A stretch of 23,533 nt of DNA from Faecalibacterium sp. (GCA_017483235.1 JAFULE010000147.1:1-23533); one strand, 5' to 3'. Positions 8,179-16,302 are shown, numbered from the stretch's first letter. Notes: generated by a model not told the origin, from the sequence alone. Program-made: numbers and translations.

Positions 8179-9095
8179 ACTGCACCCAGCCTTTCGCGGA
8201 TGGCGGCCGCCCGGGCGGCGTAGGCTTCGGCCTTGGCGGTTTGCTGCAGCGCACGGCAGGCCGCCGCGCAGTTGTCGCAGCCGGCGGCGTATTCAATATT
8301 TTCGCCATAGACCATAGCGGTGATCTGAAGCGCCTGCTCAAAGTCCTGCAAAGCGTCGGCGTACCGGCCGGCACGGTAGGCATGCACACCGCGCATATTC
8401 AGCGCCGCCGGGTAATGGGGGTTGTGGCCGCAGTCCAGCTTTGACAGGATCTCCACCGCACGGTCCAGCGCTTTGGCGGTATTTTCGGCATCGCCCAGCC
8501 GGTCGTAGGCGGCGGCAAGATTGTTCCAGGTGCTGCCCTGCTCCACGATCATGGCCGGGTCGGCCTGCACGATGGGCAGCGCCGCAAGAAACTGCTCGAT
8601 GGCCTGCTGGGGCCGGCCCAGATCCAGCAGCGCCAGGCCGGTGTTGTTGGCAAGGCCCGCCAGCACACCGGGGGCTGTATCCGGGCAGCGGGCCAGAATA
8701 CCCTGTGCTTTTTCAAACAGCTCCAGCGCCTGCTGGGGCTGACCCATATAGCGGTAGGTACCGGCCTTGTTCAACAGCACGGTGGCATACTGCGGCGTGG
8801 CGGTCTGGTAATACTGTTCAAACTCCTGCTGGGCGGTGGTGAACTGCTCCAGCGATTCCTGCCAGCGGCTGAGCCCGCGGTAAAAGCAGGCCAGCTCGTT
8901 GCACACCGCCACCAAAGCGCCGTTGGGCCCGGCCGGCGGGGCGCAGGCGGGGCAGCCGTCCCGCACAAGCTCGGGTTCACCGGCTTGCAGGGCAGCCTGC
9001 CGGCTTTGCAGCAAAAACTGCTCAGTGGCGGGGATGTTCAGCGCCGCATAGTGCGCATCCAGCCGGGTATAAAATTTCTGCAGGTCAAATGCCAT
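8175..9095 (-). CDS. Tetratricopeptide repeat protein
   Basis: A 306-aa soluble helical protein with repeated 34-residue TPR-like units from about residue 65 to the end. Examples are the segments containing YRYMGQPQQALELFEKA, LLDLGRPQQAIEQFLAAL, YDRLGDAENTAKALDRAVEI and YRAGRYADALQDFEQAL, each with the G/A/Y/A spacing of TPRs. There is a small Cys cluster near residue 48 (CPACA). TPRs mediate protein contacts, so this is probably the scaffold or sensor of the three-gene operon. The start ATG at 9095 follows AAAGGAGGGC. It is the first gene of the operon, with a promoter at 9139-9167. The stop overlaps the DUF4037 start by 4 nt. Confidence 0.88.
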   Translation of the reverse strand: MAFDLQKFYTRLDAHYAALNIPATEQFLLQSRQAALQAGEPELVRDGCPACAPPAGPNGALVAVCNELACFYRGLSRWQESLEQFTTAQQEFEQYYQTATPQYATVLLNKAGTYRYMGQPQQALELFEKAQGILARCPDTAPGVLAGLANNTGLALLDLGRPQQAIEQFLAALPIVQADPAMIVEQGSTWNNLAAAYDRLGDAENTAKALDRAVEILSKLDCGHNPHYPAALNMRGVHAYRAGRYADALQDFEQALQITAMVYGENIEYAAGCDNCAAACRALQQTAKAEAYAARAAAIRERLGAV

Positions 9096-9138
9096 TCAGA
9101 CAGCCCTCCTTTGCGGGATCGATCGTTTGTTTTCTTTC

Positions 9139-9167
9139 ATCATACCGTTCTGCTTCCCCCTATGCAA
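9139..9167 (-). promoter_or_regulatory. Promoter of the TPR-DUF4037-DUF4125 operon
   Basis: On the minus strand, TTGCAT (9162-9167), a 17-nt spacer and TATGAT (9139-9144) form a good sigma-A promoter 44 nt upstream of the TPR start. Confidence 0.55.
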
Positions 9168-9183
9168 GAGGAATGCGGCATCT

Positions 9184-9201
9184 TTGTGCACACCGGCACA
9201 A
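9184..9201. promoter_or_regulatory. Rex-like operator (TTGTG-N8-CACAA)
   Basis: An 18-bp inverted repeat, TTGTG (9184-9188), 8 nt, CACAA (9197-9201), has the exact arm sequence and spacing of Rex redox-sensor operators (TTGTGAANNNNTTCACAA). The inner AA/TT pairs are absent. It lies between divergent promoters, one of which reads a flavodoxin gene, a plausible redox-regulated target. Confidence 0.4.
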
Positions 9202-9255
9202 TCGTCGGAACCATTGCACAAAATCAACCGCCTGTACAAACCCGCCCTACAAAGA

Positions 9256-9283
9256 TTGACTTTGCATCTTTGTATGGTATAGT
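9256..9283 (+). promoter_or_regulatory. Promoter of the flavodoxin gene
   Basis: TTGACT (9256-9261), a 16-nt spacer and TATAGT (9278-9283) lie 76 nt before the flavodoxin start. A 9-bp-arm inverted repeat (TACAAAGAT, 9248-9256; ATCTTTGTA, 9266-9274) overlaps the -35 box and spacer, a natural place for a repressor. Confidence 0.6.
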
Positions 9284-9359
9284 TGCATCAAACTAGCGCA
9301 GATTTTTGTGGAAAACTCTGTGCAAAGTGTGGAAAATTATACATAAAGGAGTGAATTGC

Positions 9360-9857
9360 ATGAAACACGCTGTTGTTTATACCAGCCAGACCGGCAACAC
9401 GGCACAGCTGGCCGATGCCATTGCCGCCGCCCTGCCCGCAGGCAGCTGCGGTTATTGCGGCACCCCCAACCCCGAAGCCGCTGCCGCCGAGGTGATCTTT
9501 GCCGGCTTCTGGACCGACAAGGGCAGCTGCGATGCCGCCATGGCCGCCTTTCTGGCCGGGCTGTGCGACAAGCCGGTGTTTTTGTTCGGCACCGCCGGCT
9601 TTGGCGGCGACCCCGCTTATTTTGCGCAGATTCTGGAGCGCGTGGCAGCCAATCTGGGCCCGGGCTGCCGGGTAGTGGGGCAGTACATGTGCCAGGGCAA
9701 AATGCCCATGGCGGTGCGTGCCCGCTATGCGGCCATGGCCCAGCAGGAACCCGAAAAATTCCAGCCCATGCTGGATAACTTCGACCGCGCCCTTGCCCAC
9801 CCGGACGAGGCCGACCTTGCCGGTGCCGCCGCAGCAGTGCTGGCCTGTTTGCCGTAA
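9360..9857 (+). CDS. Flavodoxin family protein
   Basis: A 165-aa cytosolic FMN electron carrier. It begins with a beta strand and the FMN phosphate loop YTSQTGNT (residues 7-14), then FAGFWTDKGSCD in the middle and FLFGTAGFGGDPAY, the 90s-type loop next to the flavin. The second half, with MCQGKMP and an EKFQPML tail, resembles the flavodoxin family that NCBI groups with PF12641. That family includes the partner protein of bilirubin reductase, but no such reductase is nearby, so the assignment stops at flavodoxin. The start ATG at 9360 follows AAAGGAG, and the upstream in-frame codon is ignored. It is preceded by a strong promoter with operator-like repeats. The following SGNH gene has its own -10, so it may be monocistronic. 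Confidence 0.85.
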   Translation: MKHAVVYTSQTGNTAQLADAIAAALPAGSCGYCGTPNPEAAAAEVIFAGFWTDKGSCDAAMAAFLAGLCDKPVFLFGTAGFGGDPAYFAQILERVAANLGPGCRVVGQYMCQGKMPMAVRARYAAMAQQEPEKFQPMLDNFDRALAHPDEADLAGAAAAVLACLP

Positions 9858-9883
9858 AAGGCTGCCCCAAACCGCCCGGATCG

Positions 9884-9892
9884 TGGTATAAT
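9884..9892 (+). promoter_or_regulatory. Extended -10 promoter of the SGNH hydrolase gene
   Basis: TGG followed by TATAAT (9887-9892) forms an extended -10 element; no good -35 is visible. Its position makes the in-frame ATG at 9891 unusable on this transcript and supports the start at 9924. Confidence 0.5.
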
Positions 9893-9923
9893 GAAAAAAA
9901 CACCCGAAAAGGCGGTGCCCACC

Positions 9924-10562
9924 ATGAAAAACATTCTTTGCTTTGGCGATTCCAACACCTTTGGCTCTGACCCCACCGGCAAAACGCCCCGCCACCCCCG
10001 CACGGTGCGCTGGCCGGGGCGGCTGCAGAGTTTGCTGGGGGAAGAATATTATGTGATTGAAGAGGGGCTGGGCGGCCGCACCACCGTGTGGGACAATCCC
10101 CTTGCCGACAACCGCTGCGGGCTGTGGTTTCTGCCCGCAGCCCTGCAAAGCCACCAGCCGCTGGATCTGGTGATTCTGTCGCTGGGTACCAACGACTGCA
10201 AAACCATCTTCAGCCGTTCGCCCCGCATCATTACCCGGGGCATGGGCCGGCTGGTGGATGTGGTAAAACGGTTTGCCTATCGGGACGGCCGGGTGCCCAA
10301 AATTCTGCTGGTCGCCCCCATTGCCATTGGCGCCGATGTGGAGCAAAGCGTTTTTGAATGCTTCGACAACCAGTCCATCGAAACCGCCCGCCAGCTGGGC
10401 CCCCTGTACGAGGCACTGGCCCGGCAGACCGGCTGCGAATATCTGAACGCGGCGCTGTATGCCCAGCCCGGCTGCGACCAGCTGCACATGACCGGCGAGG
10501 GGCATCTGGCTTTGGCCGACGCCATAGCGGCCAAGGTGCGGCAGATGCTGGAAACCGAATAA
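9924..10562 (+). CDS. SGNH/GDSL hydrolase, M. smegmatis acyltransferase (MsAcT)-like
   Basis: A 212-aa SGNH hydrolase. Block I is CFGDSNTFG with nucleophile S10. The oxyanion residues are in EEGLGGRTT (near G50) and LSLGTND (N90). The catalytic D185-x-x-H188 lies in DQLHM. The VRWPG, VIEEGL and LPLDLVI-like segments follow closely the acyltransferase/perhydrolase MsAcT of Mycobacterium smegmatis from memory, so an arylesterase or acyltransferase acting on small esters is likely. There is no signal peptide; cytosolic. The start ATG at 9924 is chosen because the upstream ATG at 9891 overlaps a TATAAT box; the ribosome site AAGGCGG is modest. It ends before a strong terminator. Substrate unknown. 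Confidence 0.87.
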   Translation: MKNILCFGDSNTFGSDPTGKTPRHPRTVRWPGRLQSLLGEEYYVIEEGLGGRTTVWDNPLADNRCGLWFLPAALQSHQPLDLVILSLGTNDCKTIFSRSPRIITRGMGRLVDVVKRFAYRDGRVPKILLVAPIAIGADVEQSVFECFDNQSIETARQLGPLYEALARQTGCEYLNAALYAQPGCDQLHMTGEGHLALADAIAAKVRQMLETE

Positions 10563-10571
10563 ACCCAAATA

Positions 10572-10605
10572 GGCCCCGCGGCAGCTGCCGCGGGGCCTGT
10601 TTTTG
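10572..10605. terminator. Intrinsic terminator between SGNH hydrolase and MATE gene
   Basis: A perfect 28-bp palindrome (10572-10599; AGGCCCCGCGGCAG arm) is followed by GTTTTTG on the plus strand. It serves the SGNH gene and, less well because its T-run on that strand is weak, the convergent MATE gene. Confidence 0.9.
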
Positions 10606-10607
10606 CG

Positions 10608-11987
10608 TTATGTTTCTGTTTGCTGCACCCTGCCCTTTTTCCACAGACCGGTGCGGTAGAACACAAGCCCGATGAGGAAGGGGGTAAAGCCGGCCAGCGC
10701 GTCGCCCAGCCAGAAGCCGTAGTGCTGCATACCCAGCGCAAGGCCAAACAGCAGCGCCAGACCAATGCGCATGACGATGCCGTCCAGAATGGCGGTGACA
10801 AAGTTGATTTTGTAGTTGCCGCTGCCGTTGATCAAAGCGTTCATGATGGCACGGCTGCCGCTGCCAAAGAACAGCAGCACCGCAATGGGCAGATAGCCCG
10901 GCACAATGGCCAGTACCGCCGGGTCGGTGGTGAACATGCCGAAGATCAGGTTGGGAAACAGGCAGACCACCGCCCCAAACACCGCCGCCACCGACAGGCA
11001 GATGCCCGCCAGACATTTGAGAATTTTGTTTACACGGTCGAACTCGCCGGCGGCAATGTTCTGCCCCACCATGGTGGAACCGGCGGTGTTCATGGCGTTG
11101 GACACCAGATTGCTGATGTTGCCGATTTTGCTGGCAATGCCCGCAAAGGCCGACACCGCCACACCGTAGGAGTTGATCCACGCGTTGACAACCAGCTTGG
11201 AGATCGAGATGGCCGCGCTTTTCAGTGCCATGGGGGTGCCCAGTTTCAGCAGATCGGCCAGCATCTCTTGATCCCACCGGAAAAAGGCCGATGCCTTGAT
11301 TTCCAGATGGAACCGCTCCCGGTTTCGGGCCAGAAATATGGCACAGGCCACAAAGCTGACCCCCTGCCCGATCACGGTGGCCAGCGCCGCCCCACCCGCG
11401 CCCATGCCAAAATCCAGCACAAACACAAGGTCCAGCACAAGGTTGAGCACCGCCGCAATGCTGATGAAGATGAAGGGATGCTTGGAATCGCCCATGCCGC
11501 GCAGGATGGCACTGACCACATTGTAGCCGTAGATGAACACAAGGCCCATCATGCAGATGCCGGCATAATCCCGCGCACCGGCGTAGGCTTCGGCCGGGGT
11601 GTTCATCCACTGCAGGATCTTGTCCTGCAAGGCAAGGCTGGCCGCACCCAGCACCACCGCCGCCGCCATCAGAAAGCCGGTCATGGTGCCCACAAAGCGG
11701 CCCAGCTTGTGCTGCTGCTTTGCGCCGATGTAGCGGGCGATCAGCACCTGACCGGCACTGGAAAAGCCCATGGCGATCATGGTAAGAAAATGGGCTACGT
11801 CGCCGCCCACAGCCACCGCCGAAATGCCGGTTTTGCCCAGGGCCTGGCCCACCACCACCATATCCACCATGTTGTACACGATCTGCAGCAGGTTTGACAG
11901 AAACAGCGGCCAGGCAAAGCTGACCAGCTGCTGCGGAATGCTGCCGTGGGTAAAATCCCGGATGCCGGCTGCTGCCGGTTGTTTCAT
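10608..11987 (-). CDS. MATE family efflux transporter
   Basis: A 459-aa membrane protein with about 12 hydrophobic helices in two homologous halves, typical of multidrug and toxic compound extrusion transporters that use Na+ or H+ gradients. Diagnostic early segments are FTHGSIPQQLVSFAWPLFLSNLLQ and YNMVDMVVVGQALG. The second half starts near LLKLGTPMALKSA, with NAMNTAGSTMVGQN as the matching repeat. The start is ATG at 11987 after GGGGGCG; the frame continues 48 codons upstream through a non-coding leader and is rejected there. It is monocistronic, between two terminators. Its cargo (drug, metabolite or flavin-like compound) cannot be read from the sequence. Confidence 0.92.
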   Translation of the reverse strand: MKQPAAAGIRDFTHGSIPQQLVSFAWPLFLSNLLQIVYNMVDMVVVGQALGKTGISAVAVGGDVAHFLTMIAMGFSSAGQVLIARYIGAKQQHKLGRFVGTMTGFLMAAAVVLGAASLALQDKILQWMNTPAEAYAGARDYAGICMMGLVFIYGYNVVSAILRGMGDSKHPFIFISIAAVLNLVLDLVFVLDFGMGAGGAALATVIGQGVSFVACAIFLARNRERFHLEIKASAFFRWDQEMLADLLKLGTPMALKSAAISISKLVVNAWINSYGVAVSAFAGIASKIGNISNLVSNAMNTAGSTMVGQNIAAGEFDRVNKILKCLAGICLSVAAVFGAVVCLFPNLIFGMFTTDPAVLAIVPGYLPIAVLLFFGSGSRAIMNALINGSGNYKINFVTAILDGIVMRIGLALLFGLALGMQHYGFWLGDALAGFTPFLIGLVFYRTGLWKKGRVQQTET

Positions 11988-12087
11988 AACATCGCCCCCA
12001 TCGTTCCGGATGCCAAAGCACAATTCATTTCTATTGTATGATATCAAACTTTTTGCCCGGTTGCAAGCAAGCAGCCTGTCCGACGGC

Positions 12088-12127
12088 AAAAAACGGCCCG
12101 CCCCGGTTGCAGGGCAGGCCGTTTTTT
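12088..12127. terminator. Intrinsic terminator downstream of the M18 aminopeptidase
   Basis: AAAAAACGGCC-CGCCC (12088-12103) pairs with GGGC-AGGCCGTTTTTT (12112-12127) around one mismatch, with A-runs and T-runs at both ends. It lies 17 nt past the aminopeptidase stop on the minus strand. Confidence 0.85.
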
Positions 12128-12143
12128 GCATTTTTATAAAGGC

Positions 12144-13535
12144 TTAGCGGGCGTTTTTGTACACTGCCATCATGGCCTTATAGGTCATGTAGCAGTCCAG
12201 TTTGGCCACCACCTCGAAGGGGGCGTGCATGGCCAGCACCGGCACACCGGCGTCCAGCGTGTCGATGTTGCGGTTGGCCATGTAGGCGGCCACGGTGCCG
12301 CCGCCGCCGGCGTCCACCTTGCCCAGCTCGGCCATCTGCCACACAATGTTGTCGGCATCAAAGATGCGGCGGGCGTAGGCCACCACCTCGGCGGTGGCAT
12401 CGGAGGCGCCGCTCTTGCCGCGGCTGCCGGTATACTTGCACAGACCCACGCCGTAGTTGACACGGGCCGAGTTGCGGCGCTCGTACACTTCGGCAAAGTT
12501 GGGGTCGAAGGCAGCGGTGACGTCGGCCGACAGGCAGAAGCTGTTTTCGAGGCAGACGCGCAGCTTGCCGCCCAGAATGTCGCACAGATCCTCGATAAAG
12601 GTTTCGAAGGCGCGGGTCTTCATGCCGGTAACACCCACCGAGCCGATCTCTTCCTTGTCGGCCAGAATGCAGACGGCGGTGTGGTCGGGGGCTTCGGTCA
12701 GGTCGAACATGGCCTTCAGGGCAGCGTAAGCACACACCCGGTCGTCGTGGCCGTAGGCGCCGCTCAGGCTGCGGTCAAGGCCGATATCGGTGGCGTTGAC
12801 GGCGGGCACGGCTTCCAGCTCGGCCGAGATGAAGTCCTGCTCGGTAAAGCCGTACTTCTCGTACAGCAGCTTCATTACGTGCAGCTTGACACGGTCGGTG
12901 CCTTCGCCTTCCAGCGGCTGGCTGCCGATCAGCAGGTTGAGCTGCTCGCCGGTGATGCCCTCGGCCAAGGGCTTGGCGCTCTGGTCCTTGCCCAGATGGG
13001 GCAGCAGGTCGTTGACCACCAGCTTGGGCTCGTTGCCCTCGCCCAGCGCCACCTTGATGACGGCGCCGTCGGTCAGGGCCACCACGCCGTGCAGCTCCAG
13101 CGGAAAAGCCACCCACTGATACTTGCGGATGCCGCCGTAGTAGTGGGTTTTCAGGTAAGCCATTTCGCTGTCTTCATACAGGGGGTTGGGCTTCAGGTCC
13201 AGCCGGGGGCTGTCGATGTGGGCGGCGGCGATCTGCACACCGGCGTTCATATCCTGCTTGCCGATCACTGCCAGCTGCAGCATTTTGCCCCGGTTGGAGG
13301 CGTATACCTTGTCGCCGGGCTGCAGGGCCATGCCCCGCACAAAGGGCTTAAAGCCCAGTGCCTCGGCCTGACGAATGGCCTCGGTCACGCACTCGCGCTC
13401 GGTTTTGCCGGCGTCCAGAAAGGCCTTGTAGCTTTCGCAATAGGCGTTCAGGGCATCGGTTTCGGCGGCATCAAAGCGGTCGTAGCCGTTTTTGGGGGCG
13501 GCCAGAAGCTTTTCTTTCCACTGTTTTGCATCCAT
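12144..13535 (-). CDS. M18 family aminopeptidase
   Basis: A 463-aa cytosolic zinc aminopeptidase of family M18, which removes N-terminal residues (often Asp/Glu) from peptides as large oligomers. Visible metal and catalytic residues are H106 and D108 in AAAHIDSPRLDLKP, D264/D265 in YGHDDRVCAY, E295/E296 in ADKEEIGSVGV, D338 in LSADVTAAFDPN and H437 in LAMHAPFEV. Length is normal for the bacterial M18 group. The start ATG at 13535 follows AGGAGG by 9 nt; the frame runs 48 codons further upstream into the preceding gene and is rejected. It lies 31 nt after the cysteine desulfidase-like gene and is probably cotranscribed, suggesting peptide and amino acid breakdown as a joint role. Confidence 0.94.
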   Translation of the reverse strand: MDAKQWKEKLLAAPKNGYDRFDAAETDALNAYCESYKAFLDAGKTERECVTEAIRQAEALGFKPFVRGMALQPGDKVYASNRGKMLQLAVIGKQDMNAGVQIAAAHIDSPRLDLKPNPLYEDSEMAYLKTHYYGGIRKYQWVAFPLELHGVVALTDGAVIKVALGEGNEPKLVVNDLLPHLGKDQSAKPLAEGITGEQLNLLIGSQPLEGEGTDRVKLHVMKLLYEKYGFTEQDFISAELEAVPAVNATDIGLDRSLSGAYGHDDRVCAYAALKAMFDLTEAPDHTAVCILADKEEIGSVGVTGMKTRAFETFIEDLCDILGGKLRVCLENSFCLSADVTAAFDPNFAEVYERRNSARVNYGVGLCKYTGSRGKSGASDATAEVVAYARRIFDADNIVWQMAELGKVDAGGGGTVAAYMANRNIDTLDAGVPVLAMHAPFEVVAKLDCYMTYKAMMAVYKNAR

Positions 13536-13566
13536 GGTTGGGATCCTCCTATGTAAAAAAATTGGT

Positions 13567-14859
13567 TCAGAGTTCGGGGCGGGCGGGATCTTCCAGCATG
13601 ATCTGGATGATCTCTTTATCGGTCTGCGCCATGCCCAGCCGGGCCAGACGGCCCACATTGCGGATGGTGTTTTCCACACCCTTTACCACAATGCCGTCGC
13701 CGCCGTAAAACTGGGTGCCCTGCCGCTGCATCTGCAGGCCAATCAGGCCGGCTTCCACCGCCGAGGCGATCTTGGCCGCGCAGCTGGCCTTGGCACCATC
13801 GCAGATCATGCCCGAGTTGATGGCCACCGCGTTGACGATGGTGTGGGCGATCTCGTTGGCTTTGCCGCCATACAGATAACAGATGCCCGCGCCTGCGCCG
13901 CAGCCCGCGCTGGTGGCGCCGCAGTAGGCCGACAGCCGGCCGATGCCGGTTTTCAGGTGGATGGTGATCAGGTTGGACACCACAAGGGCGCGGTAGGTCT
14001 GTTCGGGGGTGGCGTTCAGCTCTTTGGCGTATACCAGCACCGGCAAACTGGCGGTAAGGCCCTGATTGCCGCTGCCCGAGTTGATGACCACCGGCAGCTC
14101 GCAGCCGGACATGCGGGCGTCCGACCCGGCGGCCGCGGCGGCCTTGGCCCGGTTGTGCACGCTGGTGCCGTAGGCGTTCAGCAGCACCCGGCCCACATTG
14201 GCCCCCCAGTTGCCCTCGTACCCGGCCCGGGCAATGGCGGTGTTAAAGGCGATCTGTCGGTCCAGCACCTGCTTGACATCCTCGATGGCCACCGTGTCGG
14301 CAAATTCCACGATCTGCTCCACATTCAGCAGCTCGTGGCTGGTCTGGTCCACCTGCCCGCCCTCTTCGTAGGGCTGGTGGTGCAGCACGGTGCCGTTTTT
14401 TTCGATGCGCACCACATTGGTGTGGCCGCCGGCGATCTGCACAAAGGCGGTGTCCTCTTCGGCAAACAGCCGGATCTGGATATCAAAGATAAAAGCGGTG
14501 TCGCTGGGGCAGATGGTCATAGGGGTGTGCTTCATATACCGGGCCATTTCGGCGATCTGCCCGTCGGTCACCTCGGCCAGAACCTCCAGCTGGCGGTCGG
14601 CGTTGCCGGCCACAATGCCCGCAGCCGCGGCGGCGGCAATGCCGCGCAGCCCGCCGGTATGGGGCACCACCACGCTTTTGACGTTTTTGATGATGTTGGC
14701 GCTGACCGCGATCTCCACCCTGTCGGGCAGACGGCCCAGCGTTTTGCGGGCCAGTGCGGCGGCATAGGCCAGCGCAATGGGTTCGGTGCAGCCCATGGCG
14801 GGCACAAGCTCTTCGTGCAGGATCTGCAGATAGGCATTGTATAAAGCGCGTTCCGGCAT
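13567..14859 (-). CDS. cyuA: L-cysteine desulfidase / L-serine dehydratase-like protein (UPF0597, CyuA family)
   Basis: A 430-aa protein of the UPF0597 group, whose characterised members break L-cysteine down to pyruvate, ammonia and sulfide using an oxygen-sensitive [4Fe-4S] cluster. Candidate cluster or catalytic cysteines are C24 (AMGCTEP), C313 and C320 (YCGATSAGCGAGAG) and C353/C359 (MICDGAKASCA). NSGSGNQG is a further family hallmark. The start ATG at 14859 is chosen because AAAGGAGG lies 9 nt upstream; the ATG at 14868 would abut that site with no spacing. It is the first gene of a two-gene unit with the M18 aminopeptidase, with a promoter at 14913-14941. The symbol is by similarity to E. 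coli CyuA; some relatives may act on serine. Confidence 0.88.
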   Translation of the reverse strand: MPERALYNAYLQILHEELVPAMGCTEPIALAYAAALARKTLGRLPDRVEIAVSANIIKNVKSVVVPHTGGLRGIAAAAAAGIVAGNADRQLEVLAEVTDGQIAEMARYMKHTPMTICPSDTAFIFDIQIRLFAEEDTAFVQIAGGHTNVVRIEKNGTVLHHQPYEEGGQVDQTSHELLNVEQIVEFADTVAIEDVKQVLDRQIAFNTAIARAGYEGNWGANVGRVLLNAYGTSVHNRAKAAAAAGSDARMSGCELPVVINSGSGNQGLTASLPVLVYAKELNATPEQTYRALVVSNLITIHLKTGIGRLSAYCGATSAGCGAGAGICYLYGGKANEIAHTIVNAVAINSGMICDGAKASCAAKIASAVEAGLIGLQMQRQGTQFYGGDGIVVKGVENTIRNVGRLARLGMAQTDKEIIQIMLEDPARPEL

Positions 14860-14912
14860 GGGCGGCATCCTCCTTTGGCATGGCAGCAGGCTAAAGTGCC
14901 CCGCTGCTTTCA

Positions 14913-14941
14913 ATTATGACAGAAACGGTCAGCTTTCGCAA
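14913..14941 (-). promoter_or_regulatory. Promoter of the cyuA-aminopeptidase unit
   Basis: On the minus strand, TTGCGA (14936-14941), a 17-nt spacer and CATAAT (14913-14918) lie 54 nt upstream of the start codon. Confidence 0.5.
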
Positions 14942-14997
14942 GGGTTTTACATCGTTCGCCGCCGTGAAACACCTGTTTTTGTGCGGAATATACAGCA

Positions 14998-15039
14998 AAA
15001 ACCGGCACCCTCTTCCATGCGGGAAAAGGTGCCGGTTTT
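14998..15039 (-). terminator. Intrinsic terminator of the glyA transcript
   Basis: AAAACCGGCACC (14998-15009) and GGTGCCGGTTTT (15028-15039) form a perfect 12-bp stem with an 18-nt loop. On the minus strand it is followed by Ts, 10 nt past the glyA stop. Confidence 0.87.
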
Positions 15040-15048
15040 GGTATCTTT

Positions 15049-16302
15049 TTACTCGTACAGGGGGAAGTGCCTGGTCAGTTCATCCACGCGGGCGGCAATG
15101 CTTTCTTTTTTGGCCTCGAAATCAAAGATGCAGTCGGCAATGCAGCCGGCGATCACATCCATTTCGGCGGGACCAAAGCCGCGGGTGGTAACCGCCGGGG
15201 TGCCCAGACGCACGCCGCTGGTGACAAAGGGGCTGCGCTTTTCGCCAGGCACGGTGTTTGTGTTGGCGGTGATGCGCACCTCGTCCATATTGCGCTCCAG
15301 ATCGCGGCCGGTGACAGCCTCGTCCGACAGGTCCACCAGCATCAGATGGTTGTCGGTGCCGCCCGACACCAGCTTGACCCCGCGGGCGGTCAGGCCATTG
15401 GCCAGCGCCTGTGCGTTTTCAACGATGCGGCGGGCGTAGTCGGCAAATTCGGGCTTGAGGGCTTCGCCAAAGCAGACCGCCTTGGCCGCAATGACATGCT
15501 CCAGCGGGCCGCCCTGGGTGCCGGGGAAGATGGCCTTGTTGATCTTTTTGATCAGCTCCTCGCTGTTGGTCAGGATCAGGCCGCCGCGGGGGCCGCGCAG
15601 GGTTTTGTGGGTGGTGGTGGTAACCACGTCGGCATAGGGCACCGGGTTCTGGTGCATGCCGCCGGCCACAAGGCCCGCGATGTGGGCCATATCCACCATC
15701 AGGTAAGCCCCCACCTCTTTGGCAATCCCGGCCAGACGGGCAAAGTCGATGGCACGGCAGTAGGCCGAAGCGCCCGCCACGATCAGCTTGGGCTGGCAGT
15801 CCAGCGCCAGGGCGCGCACCGCGTCGTAATCAATAAAGCCGTTTTCGTTTACGCCGTAGGGCACAAAGTTGTACAGCTTGCCGGACATGTTCACCGGGCT
15901 GCCGTGGGTCAGATGACCGCCCTGATTCAGGTCCATGCCCATGACCGTATCGCCGGTGTTCAGCAGGGCAAAATACACCGCCAGATTGGCCTGTGCGCCC
16001 GAATGGGGCTGCACGTTGGCGTAGTTTGCGCCAAACAGCTTGCAGGCGCGGGCAATGGCCAGATTTTCCACCTCGTCCACACAGGCGCAGCCGCCGTAGT
16101 ACCGCTTGCCGGGGTAGCCCTCGGCATATTTGTTGGTCAGCACGCTGCCCATGGCGGCCATTACCGCCGGGCTGACGATATTTTCGCTGGCGATCAGCTC
16201 AATGTTGTCCCGCTGACGCTTCAGTTCGCCGTTCATGGCGGCGGCCAGTTCGGGGTCGTAGTTGGCTACAAAGCCGATGGTATCCATCATATCCTTGTAC
16301 AT
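15049..16302 (-). CDS. glyA: Serine hydroxymethyltransferase
   Basis: A 417-aa PLP enzyme that converts serine and tetrahydrofolate to glycine and 5,10-methylene-THF. The PLP Lys is K233 in VTTTTHKTLRGPRGG. Other hallmarks are IELIASENIVSPAV (32-48), NKYAEGYPGKRYYGG (57-71), VQPHSGAQAN and the VDMAHIAGLVAGG loop. Length is standard. The start is ATG at 16302 after AAAGGAG; the frame extends 17 codons upstream into the leader and is rejected. It follows the 5-formyl-THF cyclo-ligase gene by 69 nt. SHMT itself makes 5-formyl-THF as a side product that the neighbour recycles, so the pair is a sensible one-carbon unit. Confidence 0.97.
   Translation of the reverse strand: MYKDMMDTIGFVANYDPELAAAMNGELKRQRDNIELIASENIVSPAVMAAMGSVLTNKYAEGYPGKRYYGGCACVDEVENLAIARACKLFGANYANVQPHSGAQANLAVYFALLNTGDTVMGMDLNQGGHLTHGSPVNMSGKLYNFVPYGVNENGFIDYDAVRALALDCQPKLIVAGASAYCRAIDFARLAGIAKEVGAYLMVDMAHIAGLVAGGMHQNPVPYADVVTTTTHKTLRGPRGGLILTNSEELIKKINKAIFPGTQGGPLEHVIAAKAVCFGEALKPEFADYARRIVENAQALANGLTARGVKLVSGGTDNHLMLVDLSDEAVTGRDLERNMDEVRITANTNTVPGEKRSPFVTSGVRLGTPAVTTRGFGPAEMDVIAGCIADCIFDFEAKKESIAARVDELTRHFPLYE

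Noticed and set aside
9891..9923. Upstream ATG start for the SGNH hydrolase
   Set aside because: It overlaps a TATAAT box, lacks a ribosome site and adds 11 residues before the conserved first strand.
12136..13679. Extended start of the M18 aminopeptidase overlapping the cyuA gene
   Set aside because: The additional 48 codons are a shadow of the upstream gene's frame; AGGAGG is correctly placed for the ATG at 13535.
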